From contig NZ_CP109149.1 of the NCBI RefSeq assembly GCF_035920345.1, forward strand, positions 1,798,001-1,862,000: a stretch of DNA of 64,000 nt. Reading direction: 5' to 3'. Source of the stretch: Nocardia vinacea (GTDB lineage: Bacteria; Actinomycetota; Actinomycetes; Mycobacteriales; Mycobacteriaceae). The position numbers and the translations under genes are program-made. Position 1 is the first letter of the stretch. Each line of letters opens with the position of its first letter. Shown in pieces: positions 26,375-34,740 of this stretch. The notes below the pieces were generated by a model that searched no databases, was not told where the DNA came from, and saw only the letters and a list, made by a program, of their open reading frames with translations.

Positions 26375-26908
26375 CTAGCCGCAGGCCGCGGTGCGGTAGT
26401 CGGCTGAGCGCAGGATGCCGCACAGGTCGGTGCGCGAGATCTTCCACTTGCCGTCGAGCAGCACGAAGTGCACGACGGTCGTGCGGACCGCGGCGCCGGT
26501 GCCGTCCTTGTCCAGCCGCATGGTCGCGGTAAGTGTGCCGTCGCGGTTGTCGAAGACCGGGTCGGTGACGCCGTAGATGGCGCGTGGATTGTCCTGCAGT
26601 GCCCTGTACATATCCGGGATGGCGTCGCGGAAGGCCGCGCCGTCCTCGATGAGGTCGGTGCGCTCGGAGTCGGGCAGCCCCGGATCCAGGGCGCGTTTGA
26701 TCTGCGCGTCCAATTCGGCGGCCGTCGGCAGCGGCCGGTGCGCGGCGCTCGAGGAGGTCGCGATCGAGGACGACAGCGAGGCATTGGCCGAGGACCGCGC
26801 GGCATCGACCGAGGCCTCGTCCGGTCCGGTGCTGCACGCCGCAGCCACCGCGACGAGGGTGGCCGCGGTCAGCGCGGAACGGACGAATCGTGTGGTTGGC
26901 ATCACCAT
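26375..26908 (-). CDS. Lipoprotein with Mtb12/CFP2-like C-terminal domain
   Basis: A 177-residue protein with a lipoprotein signal; the lipobox is VAAAC, so Cys25 should be lipidated. A Ser/Ala-rich linker follows. The C-terminal domain (KRALDPGLPDSERTDL, then GKWKISRTDLCGIL) resembles the mycobacterial secreted antigen Mtb12/CFP2 domain as I remember it. It could be an outer-face partner of the MMPL transporter encoded directly downstream. Its own ATG directly follows the stop of the gene before it. ATG 26902 is an alternative start. Confidence 0.75.
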   Translation of the reverse strand: MVMPTTRFVRSALTAATLVAVAAACSTGPDEASVDAARSSANASLSSSIATSSSAAHRPLPTAAELDAQIKRALDPGLPDSERTDLIEDGAAFRDAIPDMYRALQDNPRAIYGVTDPVFDNRDGTLTATMRLDKDGTGAAVRTTVVHFVLLDGKWKISRTDLCGILRSADYRTAACG

Positions 26909-27301
26909 CTACATACCATCTATGACTGCACTGATCCGGCCCAGCAGGGCCCGCACGGTTGTCATGTCACGATCCGGGACCGCCTCGACCGGTTCCGCGT
27001 CCGGAATCATGTCGCGCACCAGCGCCACGACACTGCGTTCGTCGTCGAGGTCGATATCGGTGGCGCGGGCCTGCGCGACGGCGACCACATCCTCCGGTCC
27101 CGGTACATCGCTGTCGAGGTCGGCCCGGTAGACCTCCAGTACCACGGTGGAGCGCACGGTACGGAAGGCGTAAGGCCTGCCATCGGCCGTGGTGCCGAAC
27201 CCGTGAGCAAACGGACCAACGGTTATGTCATCGATGGCAAATCCCGATGGATGGTCGGCTTTCAACCGGATCTCCCTGAATTGGACATTGTTTCGAGTCA
27301 A
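26909..27301 (-). CDS. Hypothetical protein, first gene of the MMPL operon
   Basis: A 130-residue protein without recognised domains, membrane segments or signal peptide. The segment SGFAIDDITVGPFAHGFGTT followed by a stretch of beta-type residues is the most distinctive part. The frame opens at a TTG (27301); a TTG at 27268 has a better AGGGAG site. Its stop abuts the lipoprotein start with no gap, and that gene abuts the MMPL gene, so the three probably act together. Confidence 0.6.
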   Translation of the reverse strand: MTRNNVQFREIRLKADHPSGFAIDDITVGPFAHGFGTTADGRPYAFRTVRSTVVLEVYRADLDSDVPGPEDVVAVAQARATDIDLDDERSVVALVRDMIPDAEPVEAVPDRDMTTVRALLGRISAVIDGM

Positions 27302-27419
27302 CCGTAACCCCGATCACCGACATTCTCCGCCAGCGCCGACCCCGGTAGGCCGGTCACGTGCGCCATCATGGTCAGATGGTGCGGTAGCGGATGATTCGTC
27401 GTAGTAAGGAGTTCGGTGG

Positions 27420-28478
27420 ATGCGCCCACATGGTTCGCTGCCCGCAGCGCTCGCGGGTGTGGCGGTGCTGGCGCTGATCGCCGGATGTTCCTCCGATTCC
27501 GATAGCGGCAAGCTTCAGACGCGCCCCGCGGCCACCGCTGCGGTCGCACCCGAGCGTCGCACGCAACCCGTCGGGGATGTGTGGGGGCTCGACAACCCGG
27601 TCGGCGGACTGTTCGCCGAGGCGGGCACCGGACAACTGATTGCGCTCGAAGCAAGCCACGACGCCGGCACGATGTTGTTCGTCATCGACCCCGCGACGTT
27701 CACCCGCGTCGATCCCACCGGCGCGCCGGACGTGGAGATGCGTACCCTCCTGCTGCCCACCCACGGTGTCGGCTTGGCGCAGGGCAAGCCGGGGGAAGTG
27801 CTGATCCCCGGCGACCACCGGATCATGCGCCTCGACATCACCTCCGGCATCACCACCGAGGTGCCCGTCGACGGCGATGCCAGATCGGTGCGCTATCGCG
27901 ACGACGGCACGATGTTCGTCGGCACCGCGGACGGCAAGGTGCGCGAACTCTCCCCCGACGGCACGGTCGCCGAAACCATTTCCGGGCTCGCCTCCGCCGA
28001 CGCCCTCGCCCTCACCGGCGACCAGGTCTCGGTCCTGGACCGCCGCCAGACCTCGCTCACCCAGCTCGACCTCGGCAAAGACCGCCTCGGCCTGGCACTG
28101 CGCGCGGGTGACGGCGCAACCAATCTGATCACCGACCCGTTCGGCCGGATCATCGTCACCGACACTGCGGGTGACGAACTGCTGGTCTACACTGCCGGAC
28201 CGCTCGTGCTGCGGCAGCGATTCCCGGTAGGATCGTCGCCTTACGCGCTTGCCTACGATCAGCGGTCCGACACCGTGTGGGTGACGTGTACCCAGAGCAA
28301 CGAAGTCGTCGGATTCGACCTGTCGACGGGTATACCGAAAGAGGTGGGCCGTTATCCGACGGTTCGACAGCCGAACTCGGTGACCATCGACGAGCGCACC
28401 GGTGACCTGTTCGTCGGTTCCGCGACCGGAGACGGTCTGCAACGGATCCGCGCGGACCAGCGGAAGAAAGGGCAGTGA
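27420..28478 (+). CDS. LppL-like lipoprotein with beta-propeller repeats
   Basis: A 352-residue lipoprotein; LIAGC is a clean lipobox. The body contains repeated blade-like segments such as GDHRIMRLDITSG, DDGTMFVGTADGKVREL and YDQRSDTVWVTCTQSNEVVG, as in SMP-30/YVTN-type propellers. It corresponds by position to M. tuberculosis LppL (Rv2138), just before a DUF5703 gene and pyrD. The role is unknown; binding at the outer membrane face is plausible. The ribosome site is AAGGAG. Its stop overlaps the next ATG by one base. Confidence 0.87.
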   Translation: MRPHGSLPAALAGVAVLALIAGCSSDSDSGKLQTRPAATAAVAPERRTQPVGDVWGLDNPVGGLFAEAGTGQLIALEASHDAGTMLFVIDPATFTRVDPTGAPDVEMRTLLLPTHGVGLAQGKPGEVLIPGDHRIMRLDITSGITTEVPVDGDARSVRYRDDGTMFVGTADGKVRELSPDGTVAETISGLASADALALTGDQVSVLDRRQTSLTQLDLGKDRLGLALRAGDGATNLITDPFGRIIVTDTAGDELLVYTAGPLVLRQRFPVGSSPYALAYDQRSDTVWVTCTQSNEVVGFDLSTGIPKEVGRYPTVRQPNSVTIDERTGDLFVGSATGDGLQRIRADQRKKGQ

Positions 28479-28723
28479 TGGCGCCACAATCACGCGCAGC
28501 GCTACCGGCGAGCTGGGAAACCACCAGTGACGACTACGAATACGTGCCGCTGCGGCTCCCACCGGAGGTGAACCGGGTGACGGCGTCGATGCGGCTGGCC
28601 ATCCAAGCCGAATTCGGCGGCTGGGAACTGTCGCGGGTGCGCGCCTACACCGACGGCAGCAGGCGGGTGCTGCTGCGGCGCCGTAAAACCGCACTACTAC
28701 CCCAGCCCGAACCGGGAATGTGA
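28478..28723 (+). CDS. DUF5703-family small protein
   Basis: An 81-residue conserved actinobacterial protein. The core [21 protein letters not shown] and [22 protein letters not shown] sequence is the family hallmark, here reading [18 protein letters not shown]. It has no signal or membrane segment. ATG 28478 overlaps the lppL stop (TGATG) and has AAAGGG upstream; pyrD starts 4 bp after its stop. It sits between lppL and pyrD, the mycobacterial arrangement as I recall it. Function is unknown. Confidence 0.85.
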   Translation: MAPQSRAALPASWETTSDDYEYVPLRLPPEVNRVTASMRLAIQAEFGGWELSRVRAYTDGSRRVLLRRRKTALLPQPEPGM

Positions 28724-28727
28724 GGCC

Positions 28728-29804
28728 ATGTATTCACTGCTGCTGCGCCTGATGTTCCTGCTTCCGCCGGAACGCATCCACCATCTGGTGTTCACGGCCA
28801 TGCGGCTGGCCGCCCGGTTCGCGCCCTCGCGCTGGGCGATGACCAGAGTGCTGACCACCGACGATCCCATCCTGCGCAACCATGCCTTCGGCATCGACTT
28901 CCCGGCGCCGCTCGGGCTGGCCGCCGGATTCGACAAGAACGCCGACGGTGTGAACGCCTGGGCGCCATTGGGGTTCGGATTCGCCGAAATCGGCACCGTC
29001 ACCGCGCAGGCCCAGCCCGGCAATCCCGCACCGCGACTGTTCCGGCTGCCCGCCGACCGCGGTCTGATCAACCGGATGGGTTTCAACAACCACGGCGCCG
29101 CCGCCGCGGCCGAACATCTGCGCAACCGCCGCGGCGGGGTCCCGATCGGCGCGAATATCGGTAAGACGAAAATCGTCGAACCCGCCGACGCCGCCGCCGA
29201 CTATGCGGTGAGCGCGTCGCTGCTCGGGCCGCTGGCCGACTTCGTCGTCGTCAATGTCAGCTCGCCCAACACCCCCGGCCTGCGGGATCTGCAGGCCGTC
29301 GAATCCCTGCGCCCGGTCCTGCAGGCCGTCCTCGACAGCGTCGAGGTCCCGGTGCTGGTGAAAATCGCCCCCGACCTGTCCGACGACGATGTCGACGCCG
29401 TCGCCGATCTCGCGGTCGAACTCGGCCTGGCCGGGATCGTCGCCACCAACACCACCATCCGCCGCGACGGCCTGCGCACCGATGCCGCCGAGGTCGCGGC
29501 CATGGGCGCGGGTGGCCTGTCCGGGCCTCCGGTCGCCGAGCGCTCCCTGGAAGTGCTGCGCCGGCTCTACCGCCGCGTCGGCGACCATCTGGTGCTGATC
29601 TCGGTCGGCGGCATCGAAACCGCCGACCAGGCGTGGGAGCGCATCCTCGCCGGCGCCACCCTGCTGCAGGGCTACACCGGTTTCATCTACGGCGGACCGT
29701 TCTGGATGCGCCACATCCACCGTGGTATCGCCCAGCGACTGCGCGAAGCCGGTTACCACTCCATCGCCGAGGCGGTCGGCGCGGACCACGTCGCGCGTAC
29801 CTGA
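28728..29804 (+). CDS. pyrD: Dihydroorotate dehydrogenase (quinone), class 2
   Basis: A 358-residue class 2 dihydroorotate dehydrogenase, the membrane-associated, quinone-using flavoenzyme of pyrimidine synthesis. Family segments are [38 protein letters not shown] (with the catalytic Ser region), TNTTI and LISVGGI followed by GASLLQGYT-type sequence, here [13 protein letters not shown]. The N-terminal amphipathic helix for membrane contact is present. The start has a GTGAGG site. It closes the lppL/DUF5703/pyrD operon. Confidence 0.95.
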   Translation: MYSLLLRLMFLLPPERIHHLVFTAMRLAARFAPSRWAMTRVLTTDDPILRNHAFGIDFPAPLGLAAGFDKNADGVNAWAPLGFGFAEIGTVTAQAQPGNPAPRLFRLPADRGLINRMGFNNHGAAAAAEHLRNRRGGVPIGANIGKTKIVEPADAAADYAVSASLLGPLADFVVVNVSSPNTPGLRDLQAVESLRPVLQAVLDSVEVPVLVKIAPDLSDDDVDAVADLAVELGLAGIVATNTTIRRDGLRTDAAEVAAMGAGGLSGPPVAERSLEVLRRLYRRVGDHLVLISVGGIETADQAWERILAGATLLQGYTGFIYGGPFWMRHIHRGIAQRLREAGYHSIAEAVGADHVART

Positions 29805-29914
29805 TCCCGACCGGTCGTTTCGTGCGGCCGATGTATTGTTGCGGGACATGCTATTTCGCGCGTGCGCGGCCTAAGCTGGTGTGCGGCAAGTCGAGAGCAC
29901 CTGAGGGGCGGCGC

Positions 29915-30890
29915 ATGGTCACCGGTGCCGAACAGTGGCATCCGCACGGCGTGGTCACCGTGATCGGTGACGCGGTCATCGATCACATCTACCGCACGGA
30001 CACCATGCCCTCCGAAGGCTCCGAGGCAAGCGGGACATTCGAGGCGCAAGTCGGCGGCAAGGGACTCAACTGGGCCGTCGCGGCGGCCCGCCTCGGCTTG
30101 CGAGTCCGCCTGGTCACCGTGATCGGAGACGACGACAGCGGCCGTCGCATCATCGAGTATCTGCGGCGCGAGAACGTCGACACCGGACTGGTCAAGGTTG
30201 TTCCCGGAACGACACCGGTTGCCGTCGTGATGGTCGATCGCAATGGCGCGGGGGCATTTATCGGCCGGGTCGACGGCGCCAAGCTCGGCATCGCGGATCT
30301 GCGCGGCGAGCAGGTTCGCGCGGCGATCGTGTCCTCGGATGCAGTGCTGCTGACATTCGAATTGCCGACCGAGGTCATCAACGAGGCACTATCGATGATC
30401 CGTGCCACGCCGCAGCGCCCACGCCTTGTGGTTCACCCCGCACCCCCTGTCGAGAATTTTCAGGACCTCGAACGTCACCTCGAGCCGATCGACTACCTGA
30501 ACGGAAGTTCGTGGGAACTCGGCGAATTGGCCGGCGACAGCGATAACGTCGGCGGCGAGCACTTCGGCGACGACCATCGCGCCCGCGCTGCTGGCACGCG
30601 GTGCATACTGCGCCTGCGAGGTGGAGGGCCTCGCCTGCCGGGTCCGCTCGGGCACCCGTCAACTCGACATTCCGGCGCGTCCGGAGGCGGTATCGGAAAC
30701 ATCCCCCGCGGCCAGCGCGGCATTCGACGCGGCGCTGGCCTACCGACTCGCGCGGACCGGGCAGCCCGCGAACCGTGCGGATTTCGAGTGGGCGACCGCC
30801 GCGATGGCGGCAACCCGGACGACCAGCCCGCTCGCCGACGGTATGCCGACCATGCACGAGATCGATCGGATCGTCGCACCGACTCGCTGA
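29915..30890 (+). pseudogene. PfkB/ribokinase-like gene broken by a frameshift
   Basis: The ATG at 29915 (GAGGGG site) opens a PfkB-fold frame with VVTVIGDAVIDHIYR, GGKGLNWAVAAARLG and ELPTEVINEAL. Near 30540 the homology moves to another frame, which continues through SPAASAAF and WATAAMAATR to a stop at 30890. The whole protein would be about 325 residues and is the paralogue of the C-terminal part of the gene at 32381. The PfkB active-site motif GAGD is absent in both. One indel, natural or a sequencing error, explains the break. Confidence 0.8.
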
Positions 30891-30959
30891 CGCAGCGTCC
30901 CGCCACGACGGCACCGGCCGCCTCCCCTCCCGGCGGCCGATGCCTCGCGGCGTCGCACG

Positions 30960-31352
30960 CTATCGGAAAACCCACGGTGTCCGGTCGGCGTGCAGCGACA
31001 TGCGGGAGTGCCCCGCGGATTCGCAGTCCGCCGGGTCGTCCTGAATTCCATTGGGACGCTGGCGTAGTCGAGCCAGCATCCGCTTCGACAGCAGGACCAC
31101 CGCCTGCTCCCAGATGATGCCGACCCGCCCGGCCAGAATGGCCGCATCGGCGTGGGCGTGCCGGTCGTGCACGATGTCCGGATCGCTGAGGATCTCGTCG
31201 AGTTCCATGCCCGCCAGCGCCTGTTCGCGGGTCAGCAGCCGATCCGGCAGCCAGCTCAGTCTCCAGACCGCGGCCCCCGACCCGGTCTGGCGGTATGCCG
31301 ACTCGGGGGTGATATCGCTGATCATGGTCCAGTCGGTGGTGTCGACGGTCAT
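30960..31352 (-). CDS. Small tandem-paralogue protein 1 (of three)
   Basis: A 130-residue protein, the longest of three adjacent paralogues. The shared core is WTMISDITPESAYR, then WRLSWLPDRLLTREQALAG, then a short acidic stretch and a helix around GIIWEQAVVLLSKRM. It has about 35 extra C-terminal residues. It has no signal peptide, membrane segment or known domain. ATG 31352 has GGAGG upstream and overlaps the stop of the next paralogue by 4 bp (ATGA), so it is the last gene of a coupled three-gene operon. Confidence 0.75.
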   Translation of the reverse strand: MTVDTTDWTMISDITPESAYRQTGSGAAVWRLSWLPDRLLTREQALAGMELDEILSDPDIVHDRHAHADAAILAGRVGIIWEQAVVLLSKRMLARLRQRPNGIQDDPADCESAGHSRMSLHADRTPWVFR

Positions 31353-31633
31353 GGGTGCCTCCGGTGTAGCAATTCGAGCACGATGAGCTCGAGGGGTATT
31401 CCGATCTGACCGGCGCAATAGAAGGCTCGTGCTCGAGCCGTCGAGTCTTGCCGGAAATCCTGGGTGCTGAAGATCTCCGCGAGATCCATCCCCGCCAAAG
31501 CTCGTTCCCGCGTCAGCAGCCGTTCGGGCAGCCAGCTCAGCCGCCACGACTTGGCCCACTTGTCCGCCAGCCGGTAGGCCGACTCCGCGGTGAGATCGCT
31601 GGTCATCGACCAGTGAGTTACGTAGATGGTCAC
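31349..31633 (-). CDS. Small tandem-paralogue protein 2 (of three)
   Basis: A 94-residue protein sharing WSMTSDLTAESAYRLADKW and WRLSWLPERLLTRERALAG with its two neighbours. It ends in a helix around QIGIPLELIVLELLHRR. GTG 31633 has an AGGAGG site and overlaps the upstream paralogue stop (GTGA); its own stop overlaps the downstream ATG. The many Trp and Arg residues and small size suggest a compact helical domain, possibly for protein contacts. Function is unknown. Confidence 0.75.
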   Translation of the reverse strand: MTIYVTHWSMTSDLTAESAYRLADKWAKSWRLSWLPERLLTRERALAGMDLAEIFSTQDFRQDSTARARAFYCAGQIGIPLELIVLELLHRRHP

Positions 31634-31917
31634 GAATGCCTCCTGTCGAGCATCCGTTGGTGCAGCGTGTGCAGTGCCTGCTGCACGGTGATACCGAGTT
31701 GATCGGCCAATGCCCGCGCGTGCGCGTCGTGGTCCGATGCCGGGTCCGGGTGGCTCAGAATCTCCTGCAATTGCATTCCGGCCCAGGCCTGTTCGCGGGT
31801 CAGCTGGTCGGGTATCCAGCTCAATCGCCATGCCGGTTCTGCGCGCCCTGCCCGCCACGCCCATTCGTCGGGCGTGACGCTGCTGGTCATCGACCGGCTG
31901 CATTCGTAGATCGTCAC
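31630..31917 (-). CDS. Small tandem-paralogue protein 3 (first in the operon)
   Basis: A 95-residue paralogue with SRSMTSSVTPDEWAWR, then WRLSWIPDQLTREQAWAG, DPASDHDAHARALADQLG and a C-terminal helix. GTG 31917 has GGAG at good spacing. It is the first gene of the three-gene set and faces the PfkB-fold gene at 32381 across a 463-bp control region. Comparison of the three copies points to two old duplications, since identity is limited to the core motifs. Function is unknown. Confidence 0.75.
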   Translation of the reverse strand: MTIYECSRSMTSSVTPDEWAWRAGRAEPAWRLSWIPDQLTREQAWAGMQLQEILSHPDPASDHDAHARALADQLGITVQQALHTLHQRMLDRRHS

Positions 31918-31968
31918 GGCTGTCTCCAGGGGTGCCAGAGCTGTCGCCGACCGCATTTTGGGTGCACT

Positions 31969-32008
31969 GAGCCCCGGTCGACCGCTGCATCGCGGTCAGC
32001 CGGGGCTC
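31969..32008. repeat. 40-bp inverted repeat upstream of the small-gene operon
   Basis: The arms GAGCCCCGG...GACCGC and GCGGTC...CCGGGGCTC pair over 9 plus 6 bp, with two mismatches and a 6-nt loop. It lies 52 bp before the first small gene. No U tract follows on either strand. It could be an attenuator or a processing structure in the leader RNA. Confidence 0.5.
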
Positions 32009-32085
32009 GCTGCTGTCGGATGGACCAGGCGATGAAGTCGGCTTGATCGGGTGAAATGTCGTCCCGGCGAACTCGATTCGTTCGC

Positions 32086-32184
32086 CTAGACCCGGGCGCG
32101 GTTCGGAACGAGCTCGGTTTCGGTACCGCCGGCCCTTGGCTCCCCGCGCCGCCGTGCGTGCCGTATCAGCAGAATCAATCTCAT
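32086..32184 (-). CDS. Possible 32-residue peptide
   Basis: A short frame with ATG 32184 preceded by GGGAGGG at 7 nt. The peptide starts MRLILLIRHARRRG and is hydrophobic, then basic. It lies in the leader of the three small genes, 169 bp before the first of them, on the same strand. It could be a leader peptide or chance. Confidence 0.25.
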   Translation of the reverse strand: MRLILLIRHARRRGEPRAGGTETELVPNRARV

Positions 32185-32240
32185 CACCAGGCCCTCCCGA
32201 GTCATCTGGCGGACGACGCTTGGTCGTCGTAACTCAGTGT

Positions 32241-32290
32241 GGCATTTGCCATTCACTACGGTCAATTGCCGTTGTAAGTTGGTAATTGCC
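32241..32290. promoter_or_regulatory. Three 10-bp repeats at exact 20-bp spacing
   Basis: GGCATTTGCC (32241), GTCAATTGCC (32261) and GGTAATTGCC (32281) recur with a 20-bp period, close to two helical turns. Each approximates the palindrome GGCAATTGCC. They lie between the divergent small-gene operon and the PfkB-fold gene, about 35 bp before a TATCGT -10 candidate at 32326. Cooperative binding of one protein on one DNA face would explain the phasing. Confidence 0.6.
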
Positions 32291-32380
32291 GGTTCACTCG
32301 ACGGCTAAACCCCGGACGATTGGCATATCGTGAGAGTGTCACAGGGAACGATCGCAGCGTCATGGAGGACAGGCCCGCCT

Positions 32381-33883
32381 ATGGTCCAGCAGGACTCACG
32401 CACGGTTGCCATCCGCAACATCCTCACCAGGCTCAGCAAACGCTCGGGGCTGAGTGCGGATCGGTTGCGCACCACGGAAATCGATGTTGCTCCCCTGCTG
32501 GATCTATCCGTCATCCGCCGGCGAGCGCAGCAGGAGGGGCTGTCGGCGGAGGAAGCCGTCTTGCCCGTGGTTCGTGATCTCGCGCGGCAACTGGATCCGA
32601 CCAATCGGTTGATCGCCGATGCCGAACTGTCGTTGGGGCTGTTGCGTGAAAAGCCCTCGGCCGGAATAGATCTCGAGCGCTTGTATGCGGCCGACCTCGG
32701 CGAGCGTCGCGTATACCTGACCGAACAGTGGCGCGGCCTGCACGAGGCGTACGGCGCCGATTTCGTACCGCCCGCACCGACTGTGCGTTCGTTGCGGGCT
32801 ACACCCGAGCGACGCGCATTTACCGAATTGGCGGCCAAGCTCGCGGCCGCGGCCGCCCATTCGACATCGAACTACAGGTTCACCCCCGAACCGAAGGTGC
32901 TGATCGCACTGCCGGACGTACAGCCGCGCCGTGGCGTGGTCACGGTCATCGGATCGGCGGTAATCGACCACATCTACCGGATCGGCCAAATTCCATCGGC
33001 GGGCAAATCCACGCCGGGCAGCTTCGAAGTGCATGCGGGCGGTAAGGGGCTCAACCGTGCGGTGGCGGCTGCGCGTCTCGGACTGCAGGCTCAGCTCATC
33101 TCCGCGGTCGGAAACGACGACGCCGGTAGGCACATCCTCAACTATTTACGCGCCGAGAATGTCGATACCGACTTGGTCAAAGTCGTTGATGGCGCCACGA
33201 CGAATGTCTCCGCGGTCATGATCACCAGTACGGGTGTTTCCAGCAAGATCGGCTGCGAGGACGACCGCATCTGGCAAGGAGCACACGTGGTGAGTGAACC
33301 ACAGTTTCGCGAGGCGCTCGCAGCCTCGGATGCGGTCGTATTGACCTTCGAGCAGCCCTCCGATGCGATCAAGGACGTGCTGGCGGCCATCGGGGAGATG
33401 GATCGTCGGCCAACGGTGGTGGTGAGTCCCTCACCGCCGATCGATGCGCCGCAATATCTCTACCAGTATTTCGGCGCTGTCGACTATCTCGTTGGCTCGA
33501 CGTGGGAACTGCGCGCATTGCTGCCCGGGGACCCGTCCGCGTCCGGGGCCGCGGTGGCGCAACGGCTGCGCAGTCTGGGTGTGCGGGGGGTCTGTGTGAT
33601 CGACGGCTTCCGTTGCATCGTCAGATCTGACGAGATCAATGCGGATATCGCAGATTTTCCTGTGGCACTGGAAGATTCGCCGGGCGCCGCAGCGGCTTTC
33701 TCCGCCGCGCTGGTGTCGAAGATCGTCGCCTCCGGTCGACCAGCCGACGAACCGGTATTCCGCTGGGCGACTGCGGCGATGGTCGCGACCCAGTCGTTCG
33801 GTGACATTCCGGACGCCATGCCATCGGTTCGGGATATCGACCGCATCGTCCACCTCGCCGGGGAAGAGTCGGCCGGCGCGTAA
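32381..33883 (+). CDS. PfkB-fold protein with extra N-terminal domain, catalytic Asp absent
   Basis: A 500-residue protein. Residues 1-175 form a helical domain I cannot name (IRNILTRLSKRSGLSADRLR, then LGERRVYLTEQWRGLHEAYG). Residues 184-495 are a PfkB/ribokinase-like domain with VVTVIGSAVIDHIYR and GGKGLNRAVAAARLG. In kinases the C-terminal signature is D-T-x-G-A-G-D; here it reads DSPGAAAAF, so the base Asp is Ala. Phosphotransfer is therefore doubtful and ligand sensing is more likely. ATG 32381 has a distant GGAGG; an upstream GTG near 32336 next to a TATCGT box is an alternative. It is divergent from the three small genes. Confidence 0.8.
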   Translation: MVQQDSRTVAIRNILTRLSKRSGLSADRLRTTEIDVAPLLDLSVIRRRAQQEGLSAEEAVLPVVRDLARQLDPTNRLIADAELSLGLLREKPSAGIDLERLYAADLGERRVYLTEQWRGLHEAYGADFVPPAPTVRSLRATPERRAFTELAAKLAAAAAHSTSNYRFTPEPKVLIALPDVQPRRGVVTVIGSAVIDHIYRIGQIPSAGKSTPGSFEVHAGGKGLNRAVAAARLGLQAQLISAVGNDDAGRHILNYLRAENVDTDLVKVVDGATTNVSAVMITSTGVSSKIGCEDDRIWQGAHVVSEPQFREALAASDAVVLTFEQPSDAIKDVLAAIGEMDRRPTVVVSPSPPIDAPQYLYQYFGAVDYLVGSTWELRALLPGDPSASGAAVAQRLRSLGVRGVCVIDGFRCIVRSDEINADIADFPVALEDSPGAAAAFSAALVSKIVASGRPADEPVFRWATAAMVATQSFGDIPDAMPSVRDIDRIVHLAGEESAGA

Positions 33884-34023
33884 CATACGCGATGGCGCGG
33901 CTCGAATAGATTTACAGCGCTGAAATCGGTGATCGAGTTACAGTTTGTCGTTCGCTGGCAGCCCGGGCTTCTCGCGCCGCAAACGGCGGCAAACCCAACT
34001 ATCCCATCGTCTTCGGAGGAGCA

Positions 34024-34740
34024 TTGACCACAGCTGTGCCGACGCTTGGTGAGACCGCCCATCGGCTCACCCGCAAGGGGCAGGATCTGCAGGTTCGTGT
34101 GATGGAAGTGGCCGGCGGCGCCGAGTATGGACATGTGCTTGTTTTCGGTGAAGCCGGCGATGGGTGTCTGGTCCGGGTGCATTCGCGGTGTCTATATGGC
34201 GAGGGTCTCGGTTCGGACGATTGCGATTGCGGGCCGGAACTCGACAAGTCTTTGGACCTGATCTGGGCTGAGGGCAGCGGTGTTCTGGTCTATCTGGAGC
34301 AAGAGGGCCGCGGTGTCGGGCTGATCGCCAAGGCGCTGGGTTACCGGGAGAGTCAGCGGTCGGGCGCGGACACCTTCACCAGCTACGAGCGGCTCGGATT
34401 CCCCGTGGACAATCGTAGCTACCTGCACGCGGCGAAAAGCCTGCAGGAACTCGGACTGGCCCGGGTGCGCCTACTCACCAACAATCCGGACAAGGCCGCC
34501 GAACTGCGCGCCGCCGGTCTGGCTGTGATCATGGAACCGCTGCTGACTCCGGTGCTCAGCGCGCGGGCTGCGGCATATCTGGATGCGAAACGCCGACGCC
34601 GCGGCCATCTCATCCCCACGAGCGACGTGCCGTGGGCTCCGGAGGTGCAACCGGTATTCAAACGTAAGAGCCGCATTTGGCGGTTCTGGACGATGCGGGG
34701 TCAGGCCCGCCGTCGGCGCACACTTCCCGCGTCCAAGTAA
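34024..34740 (+). CDS. GTP cyclohydrolase II-like protein (RibA family)
   Basis: A 238-residue RibA-type protein without a DHBP synthase domain. The zinc site is kept: HSRCLYGEGLGS followed by DCDCG. Nucleotide-binding EQEGRGVGL and LLTNNPDK are present. The usual DTVEANxxLGF segment instead reads DTFTSYERLGF, so the active site is altered near the GTP-binding Glu. A basic 35-residue tail follows. It may open the GTP ring for a product other than riboflavin, or be a standard paralogue. The TTG start has GGAGGA 4 nt upstream. It follows the PfkB-fold gene by 140 bp. Confidence 0.8.
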   Translation: MTTAVPTLGETAHRLTRKGQDLQVRVMEVAGGAEYGHVLVFGEAGDGCLVRVHSRCLYGEGLGSDDCDCGPELDKSLDLIWAEGSGVLVYLEQEGRGVGLIAKALGYRESQRSGADTFTSYERLGFPVDNRSYLHAAKSLQELGLARVRLLTNNPDKAAELRAAGLAVIMEPLLTPVLSARAAAYLDAKRRRRGHLIPTSDVPWAPEVQPVFKRKSRIWRFWTMRGQARRRRTLPASK

